DNA from: Bacteroidales bacterium | Lineage (GTDB): Bacteria > Bacteroidota > Bacteroidia > Bacteroidales > BM520 | Reading direction: 5' to 3' | Length of the DNA: 13,830 nucleotides | Assembly: GCA_023230285.1 (NCBI GenBank) | Contig: JALNXP010000037.1 | Location: 1-13,830 of the forward strand | Shown: positions 8,796-13,830 of the stretch, in pieces | Position numbering within the stretch: position 1 is the first letter of the stretch | How the letters are laid out: each line of letters begins with the position of its first letter | The notes under the pieces: generated by a model | What the model was told of the DNA's origin: nothing | Databases searched by the model: none | What the model saw: the letters and a program-made list of their open reading frames with translations, nothing else | Position numbers and translations under genes: made by a program

Positions 8796-8803
8796 CAAAA
8801 GTA
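8796..8803 (-). promoter_or_regulatory. Bacteroidetes -7 promoter element for tRNA-Val and probably the btu operon
   Basis: The minus-strand sequence TACTTTTG matches the Bacteroidetes -7 consensus TAnnTTTG exactly and is followed by CA, as is common. Transcription would start a few bases before the tRNA 5' end. No convincing TTTG-type -33 element is visible in the A/T-rich upstream DNA. I found no comparable element between the tRNA and the riboswitch. Confidence 0.7.
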
Positions 8804-8905
8804 CAAATTTTTTATAATAAAAAAGGAATTATAATAAATTGTTTTTTGATAATAAATTTCGTAGATTCATTAGCAAGTGCGAAAATACAATAAAGATTTC
8901 TTCTT

Positions 8906-9220
8906 TTACTTTTTTATGATTAGAAAAGTAACAAAAAAGTCTTCCGCTGCGTCAAAACCACATCAGCCAAGGCGGGTCTGCATTGTTGCTTTGCAACAAT
9001 TTCGGGTTTGCCTTATCAGTTTATAAATTCTCTGACATGAAACCGAAGGGGTCACATATCTATAGCCTGAAATTTGTGACACAGCTGCCAACGACCCCGA
9101 AGGGGTCACATGTTTGTAATTGATAAACAGCAATTTTGCCATAAACATGCTTTGTTCCGTCAGGGACAATAGCTTGATAGAATAGAATGAATCATGTAAA
9201 ACAGCGTGCCGTAGGTACGC
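8906..9220. repeat. Cluster of short inverted repeats and a 15-bp direct repeat (REP-like intergenic repeat)
   Basis: Five hairpins can be drawn: TTACTTTT/AAAAGTAA (8906-8913, 8924-8931); ATTGTTGC-TTT-GCAACAAT (8982-9000); GACCCC-GAA-GGGGTC (9093-9107); TGTTCC-GTCA-GGGACA (9153-9168, one G-T pair); and GCGTGCC-GTA-GGTACGC (9204-9220, one G-T pair). The 15-mer CCGAAGGGGTCACAT occurs twice, at 9043-9057 and 9097-9111. Tiny-loop palindromes of this style are common dispersed intergenic repeats in Bacteroidetes genomes; that identification is from general knowledge, and copy number elsewhere cannot be seen here. Confidence 0.65.
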
Positions 9221-9293
9221 ACCTATTGATGATTTTTTATTTGAACTTACAAACTTACTTTATTTTATACATGTTTTATTCATAAAAAAAGAA

Positions 9294-9301
9294 TAATTTT
9301 G
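9294..9301 (+). promoter_or_regulatory. -7 promoter element of ilvA
   Basis: TAATTTTG matches the Bacteroidetes -7 consensus TAnnTTTG and lies 24 nt upstream of the ATG at 9326, giving a short leader. It overlaps the TTG at 9299, which rules that TTG out as the translation start. Confidence 0.65.
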
Positions 9302-9325
9302 CAGCAAAAATTAATCTTAATTATT

Positions 9326-10534
9326 ATGATAAAATATTCGGATATAATATCGGCACAGTCTACGTTAGACGGTATTATCAAGGTTACAAATCTTTTGCCA
9401 TCGAAATCGTTTTCACAAATGTCGGGTGCAAATGTGTTTTTGAAGTTAGAAAATTTACAGACAACCGGAGCTTTTAAAGTTAGAGGTGCATATAACAAAA
9501 TAGCCAATTTGCCTAAAGAAGATACAAAAAACGGTGTGGTGGCAGCTTCAGCCGGCAACCATGCTCAGGGTGTAGCTTTTGCTTCCACACATCAGGGATT
9601 AAAAAGCACTATTTTTATGCCGGTATTTACACCGCCTTTAAAAGTTATAGCAACTAAAAGTTATGGTGCCGATGTAGTTCTTTCAGGTGAAACTTTCGAT
9701 GATGCGTTCGCAGCTTCGCAGGTTTTTTGCAACGAACATAAAGCCTCTTATATACACCCTTTCAACGACCCGATGATAATAGCCGGTCAAGGAACAATAG
9801 GATTAGAAATTTATAATCAGTGTCCCAAAGTTGATGCAGTAGTAGTCCCTATTGGCGGCGGCGGACTGATAGCCGGTATTGCATTGGCTATCAAGAATAT
9901 AAATCCGAAAATCAAGGTTATTGGTGTACAGGCTGCCGGTGCTCCTTCCATGCTAAAGTCTATAGCCGAGAAGAAAATTATAACACTCCCTTCAGTGCAT
10001 ACTATCGCTGACGGTATTGCCGTTAAAACTCCTGGAAGTATGACTTTCGACATAGTTGAAAAATATGTTGATGAGTTGGTGACAGTAACAGATACAGAAA
10101 TAGCACATACAGCTTATCTTCTGCTGCAGCGTTGCAAAATATTGGCAGAACCTGCCGGCGTTACTTCCGTAGCAGCTGTCTTGTTTAAAAAATGTGATTT
10201 CGCCGGTAAAAATGTAGTTCCTGTCGTCAGCGGCGGTAATATCAACATGCAACTTTTAGAGCAAATAGTAGAAAAAGGTATGATGGAAGAAGGGCTTAGA
10301 GCTACTATACAGATAATAATGCCGGACCAATCGGGAGAACTGAAAAAATTACTTGACATTTTACAGAGTATGAAAGCTAATGTCGTAAACATTTTACATG
10401 AAAGGTCAAATGTTTCTATACCAATAGGTTATGTGTTGGTTAATATCAGCTTTGGACTTCAAGACAAATCGCAATTAGATCTTATTGTTGATAAAATCAA
10501 GGAAAGAGGTTTATCTGTAAAAGTGATTAAATAA
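9326..10534 (+). CDS. ilvA: Threonine ammonia-lyase (threonine dehydratase), single-ACT form
   Basis: A PLP-dependent cytoplasmic enzyme that deaminates L-threonine to 2-oxobutanoate, the first step toward isoleucine, or threonine catabolism. With the ATG at 9326 it has 402 residues, usual for the roughly 400-residue family with one C-terminal ACT-like domain. Motifs: TTGAFKVRGA with the PLP lysine at 51, the substrate loop SAGNHAQG (75-82), the PLP phosphate-binding glycine loop GGGGLIAG (177-184), and VSGGNIN near 301-307. The ACT-like regulatory segment covers about 325-402 (ATIQIIMPDQSGELKKLLDIL). The start was chosen because an upstream TTG in frame lies within the promoter -7 element and the family N-terminus begins close to MIKYSDI. 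It is monocistronic with its own terminator. Whether it is biosynthetic (isoleucine-inhibited) or catabolic cannot be settled from sequence. Confidence 0.93.
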   Translation: MIKYSDIISAQSTLDGIIKVTNLLPSKSFSQMSGANVFLKLENLQTTGAFKVRGAYNKIANLPKEDTKNGVVAASAGNHAQGVAFASTHQGLKSTIFMPVFTPPLKVIATKSYGADVVLSGETFDDAFAASQVFCNEHKASYIHPFNDPMIIAGQGTIGLEIYNQCPKVDAVVVPIGGGGLIAGIALAIKNINPKIKVIGVQAAGAPSMLKSIAEKKIITLPSVHTIADGIAVKTPGSMTFDIVEKYVDELVTVTDTEIAHTAYLLLQRCKILAEPAGVTSVAAVLFKKCDFAGKNVVPVVSGGNINMQLLEQIVEKGMMEEGLRATIQIIMPDQSGELKKLLDILQSMKANVVNILHERSNVSIPIGYVLVNISFGLQDKSQLDLIVDKIKERGLSVKVIK

Positions 10535-10562
10535 AAAAAAGAGCCGTACGGCTCTTTTTTTT
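10533..10562. terminator. Bidirectional intrinsic terminator after ilvA
   Basis: The perfect palindrome GAGCCGTACGGCTC (10541-10554) is flanked by A8 and T8, giving a 13-bp stem with loop GTAC. It overlaps the ilvA stop codon by two bases and lies 25 nt beyond the stop of the convergent gene, so it can terminate both. Confidence 0.93.
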
Positions 10563-10586
10563 ATACAGAGGTATACAACAGAGATG

Positions 10587-11612
10587 TTATTTTACCACTA
10601 TTTTATAAGTTTCATTTCCTGCTTCAGAGTTCATACGCACGAAGTAAAATCCTGATTTATACTTGTCGGTATGTATAACTGTTGAATTTACATCTATATT
10701 TTTTTGGCTCATCATAACGTGTCCGAAGATGTCTGTTATCTCTATAGAAGAAATGTGACTGCCTTTAATATTAAGTTCATCATACACAGGATTAGGGTAT
10801 ACACATGTTTTTGTGCCGTCAAATTCAGTTAAGGCTATATGTTCACATCCTGTGCCATCTCCAACTATAGGAGTAGAATTACCACTTGATACCCATTTAC
10901 ATACGTTCCAACCTTTATCTGTAGCTATTGTTGTTGTGCTTGTACTTTGCCCCGGATTTCCGGGGAAATATATGGTTTTTAAATACAGTAATCCGTTAGT
11001 TTCAGTATTCAATCCCATATAAAGACTATCCAAAGCACATGCTTCCATGAGGTTTCCTTCGCAATATACTAAAAAGAGGCTTGTACAACCATCTACCAAA
11101 AGAGAAGTCATGCCATTATTGCGACAATAAAGACGAGCTAAATTTGGTAAATTTCGCACATCTAAATTCTCAATATTATTATCTTCCAGATATAGTTTTT
11201 GCAACATAAAATTTTGTGAAACATCGATTGAGGACAATTGGTCACCTTCTAATTCCAACCACATGAGGTCTGCCATTTGTGTCGGGTCACAACCTGTGAT
11301 ATTGGAGCCGTTTTTAATCGAATAAAACTTATACAAGTTGCCATAAAATTTTATTTCGTCAGTAATAGGTGTCACGTAAGTATCACCTATCCAGTTGGCT
11401 GAAGTGTTGGTGAATACCATGTATGAACCATCTCCGAGATCTAACCACACTTTGTTGGTTCCGATAGTTTGTAAATCGAAGCATATTTCAGCACCCGGCG
11501 TTACGGTTAATGTTAAATAAGGTGTGCCGGCTGGCGGAACATCTTGAGCATTAGCAATATTACAAAAAGATGATAAAATTAAGACAAGAGCAAAGTAAAG
11601 TGATTTTTTCAT
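10587..11612 (-). CDS. T9SS-secreted leucine-rich-repeat surface protein
   Basis: A 341-residue predicted exported protein of unknown role. The signal peptide runs from residue 1 to about 22 (cleavage near ANA|Q). An N-terminal beta-rich domain (about 30-105) contains VWLDLGDGSYMVF and EIKFYGNLYKFYSI, and is followed by leucine-rich repeats at about 115-190 (LMWLELEGDQLSSIDVSQN, LQKLYLEDNNIENLDVRN, LARLYCRNNGMTSLLVDGC, LFLVYCEGN). The C-terminal 270-341 is a T9SS type A sorting domain (CVYPNPVYDELNIKG; KSGFYFVRM). The architecture resembles the internalin-like LRR surface proteins of Porphyromonas-type bacteria; such repeats usually bind proteins, but the partner here is unknown. It is a single-gene unit with its own -7 element upstream and a shared terminator downstream. 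Confidence 0.85.
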   Translation of the reverse strand: MKKSLYFALVLILSSFCNIANAQDVPPAGTPYLTLTVTPGAEICFDLQTIGTNKVWLDLGDGSYMVFTNTSANWIGDTYVTPITDEIKFYGNLYKFYSIKNGSNITGCDPTQMADLMWLELEGDQLSSIDVSQNFMLQKLYLEDNNIENLDVRNLPNLARLYCRNNGMTSLLVDGCTSLFLVYCEGNLMEACALDSLYMGLNTETNGLLYLKTIYFPGNPGQSTSTTTIATDKGWNVCKWVSSGNSTPIVGDGTGCEHIALTEFDGTKTCVYPNPVYDELNIKGSHISSIEITDIFGHVMMSQKNIDVNSTVIHTDKYKSGFYFVRMNSEAGNETYKIVVK

Positions 11613-11639
11613 GACGTTTAAGTATTAAAATTCATTTGG

Positions 11640-11647
11640 CAAAGATA
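11640..11647 (-). promoter_or_regulatory. -7 promoter element of the LRR protein gene
   Basis: The minus-strand sequence TATCTTTG is an exact TAnnTTTG match, 27 nt upstream of the ATG at 11612. No clear -33 element is seen in the A/T-rich DNA. Confidence 0.6.
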
Positions 11648-11752
11648 TACAAATATATTAAATGCCTAAATTTATTATATGAAACAATTTATTAATACGT
11701 ATATTTTACGATTTCAGTAAATATATTTGGCTATTAATTCAAAAGTTTGCTG

Positions 11753-11760
11753 TAACTTTG
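11753..11760 (+). promoter_or_regulatory. -7 promoter element of the thioredoxin-like/msrC pair
   Basis: TAACTTTG matches TAnnTTTG, 35 nt upstream of the ATG at 11796. A TTTGG at 11726-11730 could be a -33 element, but its 23-nt spacing is longer than usual. Confidence 0.6.
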
Positions 11761-11795
11761 TAAACTGTATTTTATATTAATAATGTCGGAAGTTA

Positions 11796-13214
11796 ATGTC
11801 TCGAAATATCTATCACAAAAATATTCTCTACCCTCTTATGCTATTGCTATACTGCGGATTAGCAACTCAGTCTGTTTCACAACCCTGCAAACTGAAAATA
11901 GAGGTGCTGTCGGATAGTTGCTCATCGGATTCTCTGTATTTACAACATTTTGAAAATAATGATTTTGTGAACTTTATGACTGTGAAATGCCGACAACATA
12001 CTGTCTTTCAGCAACAACAGCCAATAGTACCGGGGCTTTATCTGCTGACTACCGATTCAATAATGTTAACAGAAATCCTAATTTCTGACACTTTGCATCA
12101 AAAGTTCAAAATCATATTGCAAAAAGATAGTGTTTCATTTGAAAACAGTGATGAAAATAATGCTAATATTGCCTACCATCACAAGCTACAGAACACTGAT
12201 TATCAAATGAGTATATTAGAGCAACAGTTTTATGAGACCAGCAGTGCTTTTATTTCCGAACAAGATAAAAAAGCCAAGATGGATTCCTTAAAGATATTAG
12301 CGAGAACTAAAATGCAGAAGATAGAAATTTACAAACAAAATATTTCGCAGCAATTTCCTAATGCCCTCATTACTTCATTATTACATGCGACAACTGAAAT
12401 TCCGGAGCCTCCGAGCTATGTATATCAGAATCAGATTTTGATGATACAATATGAGATGGAACATTTTTTTGACGTTTACCCTTTTGAAGACGAGCGACTG
12501 CTGAATACGCCAATAGCGTTCAATAAGTTCCGGCAATATGCCGTCATGTTATATAAAGCCGGCGACATTCTGCCGGATTCTTTAGTCGATAGAATTTTGG
12601 ATAAAGCTCAAGTATCTGAAAAAACATACAACACACTTTTCAATATATGGCAAGATGTTATTGGCGATATTTCATCTCCATTTTGGACAGAAGATGTTTA
12701 TATTGAAATGCTTAAGCATACAATACAGTATGATAAATTAGATGCGTTGCAAACCCAGTTTTATAAATTTCAGCTATCACGCTTCGACAAAAACAGAAAA
12801 GGAAGTCTAATTTCCGATTTTGCAATAGTACTGCCGGATAGCACAAAGACCAATATCTATTCCATTGAAGGTGAATATATTCTGCTGTATTTTCAAAATA
12901 CTGATTGTCCGACATGTGTAGAAGTGTGTCGAAAATTAGATGAAATAGAAACTTTAAACCAAGCTATCAAACAAGGTAAAATTAAAGTTATCACCGTATA
13001 TTTCGAAAAAGACAAAGAAGTATGGCAGCATTATATAAAAGAAAATGCTAATCATAAGTATATTAACACATGGAACTACAACAACGAGATTGAAGCAAAA
13101 GGATTATTCGACCTCAGCATTATTCCTTATATGTTTTTGTTGGATAAAGACAAACGCGTTATAGAAAAAGACATTAGTGTTGAAGACATAAAAGATTTTT
13201 TAGACAAGCTATAA
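11796..13214 (+). CDS. Exported thioredoxin-like protein with DUF5106-type N-terminal region
   Basis: A 472-residue protein predicted to act outside the cytoplasm. A hydrophobic signal covers about 10-28; no good lipobox is seen (LLYC has Tyr before Cys). Residues about 30-110 resemble the small beta domain (DUF4369-like) that precedes Bacteroidetes thioredoxin-like proteins. Residues about 130-330 are helical and DUF5106-like. Residues 335-472 form a thioredoxin/AhpC-TSA-like fold with ILLYFQNTDCPTC (CxxC at 371-374) and the cis-proline site SIIPYMFLLD (Pro 444). The CPTC motif suggests disulfide exchange with an envelope partner; the partner is unknown. It is followed after 16 nt by msrC on the same strand, probably co-transcribed. 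The thioredoxin fold is well supported; the DUF names for the N-terminal half are recognition-level calls. Confidence 0.82.
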   Translation: MSRNIYHKNILYPLMLLLYCGLATQSVSQPCKLKIEVLSDSCSSDSLYLQHFENNDFVNFMTVKCRQHTVFQQQQPIVPGLYLLTTDSIMLTEILISDTLHQKFKIILQKDSVSFENSDENNANIAYHHKLQNTDYQMSILEQQFYETSSAFISEQDKKAKMDSLKILARTKMQKIEIYKQNISQQFPNALITSLLHATTEIPEPPSYVYQNQILMIQYEMEHFFDVYPFEDERLLNTPIAFNKFRQYAVMLYKAGDILPDSLVDRILDKAQVSEKTYNTLFNIWQDVIGDISSPFWTEDVYIEMLKHTIQYDKLDALQTQFYKFQLSRFDKNRKGSLISDFAIVLPDSTKTNIYSIEGEYILLYFQNTDCPTCVEVCRKLDEIETLNQAIKQGKIKVITVYFEKDKEVWQHYIKENANHKYINTWNYNNEIEAKGLFDLSIIPYMFLLDKDKRVIEKDISVEDIKDFLDKL

Positions 13215-13230
13215 ATTTAAGATTATAAAT

Positions 13231-13713
13231 ATGAACGAAGACATAACATTTACATCAGATGCTGACAAATCAATACGTTATGCTGAAATAATTCCACAAA
13301 TAAAGCATTTAATATCCGGTGAGACGAACTTAATTGCCAATTTGTCTAACATAACCGCTGTTTTAAAATCTGTTTTTAACTTTTATTGGGTTGGCTTTTA
13401 TTTAGTTGACGGCACTCAATTAGTATTAGGTCCTTTTCAAGGCACCTTAGCGTGTACAAGGATACCCAAAGGCAGAGGTGTCTGTGGCGTTTCATGGGAG
13501 AAAAAAGAAACTCTTATAGTTCCTGATGTTTTAAAATTCGCCGGACATATTGCTTGCAGTTCTTTATCAAAATCGGAAATAGTAGTGCCGATGATACAAA
13601 ATGATGATGTTATAGGTGTTCTTGATGTTGATAGCGAGCATCTTGCAACCTTCGACACTACAGATGCAAAATATCTAAAAGAGATTGTGGATATAATAAT
13701 CTCGAACAAATAA
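13231..13713 (+). CDS. msrC: Free methionine-R-sulfoxide reductase (GAF domain)
   Basis: A 160-residue cytoplasmic GAF-fold enzyme that reduces free L-methionine-(R)-sulfoxide to methionine using thioredoxin. The whole protein is one GAF domain. The three family cysteines are at 75 (LACTRIP), 85 (GRGVCGVSW) and 109 (HIACSS). Their spacing of 10 and 24 equals that of the E. coli enzyme (84, 94, 118), whose last Cys is catalytic. The end includes the conserved PMIQNDDVIGVLDVDSE segment. Length is normal for the family. It lies 16 nt after the thioredoxin-like gene and shares its promoter by inference. Confidence 0.94.
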   Translation: MNEDITFTSDADKSIRYAEIIPQIKHLISGETNLIANLSNITAVLKSVFNFYWVGFYLVDGTQLVLGPFQGTLACTRIPKGRGVCGVSWEKKETLIVPDVLKFAGHIACSSLSKSEIVVPMIQNDDVIGVLDVDSEHLATFDTTDAKYLKEIVDIIISNK

Positions 13714-13742
13714 TCACATAATCAGATGGTAATAAAGATAGA

Positions 13743-13830
13743 TTAGTGTTCTACCCATATTAATTCATTTTCATTATATCCTCTTTCACGGATTCTTTGA
13801 AGAAGGTAATCTAAATCTGTGCTTTCCATT
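13743..13830 (-). CDS. C-terminal end of an unidentified minus-strand gene
   Basis: On the minus strand an open frame enters from the right edge and stops at TAA (13743-13745). The last 28 residues run from MESTDLDYLLQR to ENELIWVEH. The Met at 13829 may be internal or a start; the window ends one base further on. The fragment is charged and soluble-looking, and I do not recognise the family. It is convergent with msrC, with 29 nt between stops and no obvious terminator hairpin there. Confidence 0.5.
   Translation of the reverse strand, partial: MESTDLDYLLQRIRERGYNENELIWVEH

Larger units (their letters stand above)
8784..9293. other. Gene-free intergenic region with palindrome mosaic
   Basis: About 540 nt between the tRNA and ilvA carry no credible gene. 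The tRNA side is very A/T-rich and holds the tRNA promoter plus a second similar motif at 8877-8891. From about 8906 to 9220 there is a string of short palindromes (listed separately) with GC-rich or mixed composition. The one open frame across it (9169-8963, minus) is made from the repeat sequence itself and has no recognisable protein features. Confidence 0.75.

Noticed and set aside
9043..9111. Direct repeats as part of a CRISPR array
   Set aside because: There are only two copies of a 15-bp unit, embedded in palindromes, with no regular spacers and no cas genes.
8963..9169. 68-residue minus-strand open frame between the tRNA and ilvA
   Set aside because: It is made from the palindromes and the direct repeat (giving VTPSGS and VTPSVS), has no domain or promoter, and looks like repeat DNA read as protein.
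9299..9325. TTG start adding nine residues to IlvA
   Set aside because: The TTG lies inside the -7 promoter element TAATTTTG, so it would be upstream of the transcript start; the ATG at 9326 fits the family N-terminus.

Overview
The window looks like a chromosome segment from a Bacteroidetes bacterium, most likely a Bacteroidales member that has a type IX secretion system (T9SS). Three lines of evidence support this. Promoters carry the Bacteroidetes -7 element TAnnTTTG and genes lack clear Shine-Dalgarno sites. Three predicted secreted proteins end in a T9SS type A sorting domain (a YPNP motif about 70 residues from the end, then a G-[VF]-Y-[FI]-V-[RK] strand). The gene families (ppdK, BtuB/BtuG/DUF4465, DUF5106-thioredoxin, single-ACT IlvA) are typical of the phylum. 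Taxonomy below phylum level is inference.

Layout. Positions 1-2111 (+) hold the C-terminal three quarters of pyruvate phosphate dikinase, followed by a strong hairpin at 2131-2162 that also serves the convergent operon. Positions 8437-2186 (-) hold a tightly packed four-gene operon. In transcription order it encodes a T9SS-secreted BtuH-like (DUF4465) fusion protein, a second T9SS-secreted surface protein, a BtuB-type TonB-dependent receptor and a BtuG-type beta-propeller lipoprotein. The intergenic gaps are only 4, 7 and 4 nt. The operon is preceded by a cobalamin riboswitch (8544-8703), and a tRNA-Val(CAC) gene (8709-8783) ends only 5 nt before the riboswitch P1 helix. The only good promoter I see for both lies upstream of the tRNA. 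Positions 8784-9325 contain no gene; they hold promoters and a mosaic of short palindromes. After that come ilvA (+), a T9SS-secreted leucine-rich-repeat protein (-), a DUF5106/thioredoxin-like protein plus free methionine-R-sulfoxide reductase pair (+), and the last 28 codons of an unidentified minus-strand gene at the right edge.

How the genes work together. The central unit is a vitamin B12 capture and import locus: surface proteins bind corrinoid, BtuG caps BtuB, and BtuB imports the ligand with TonB energy, with the riboswitch shutting the operon off when B12 is plentiful. Compared with the described Bacteroides loci, where BtuH proteins are lipoproteins, the two accessory proteins here appear to be exported by the T9SS. 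They also share a homologous N-terminal module not described, to my knowledge, as a B12 binder. This, together with the tRNA-riboswitch tandem leader, is the most interesting material in the window. The remaining genes are ordinary metabolism (ppdK, ilvA) and redox or repair functions.
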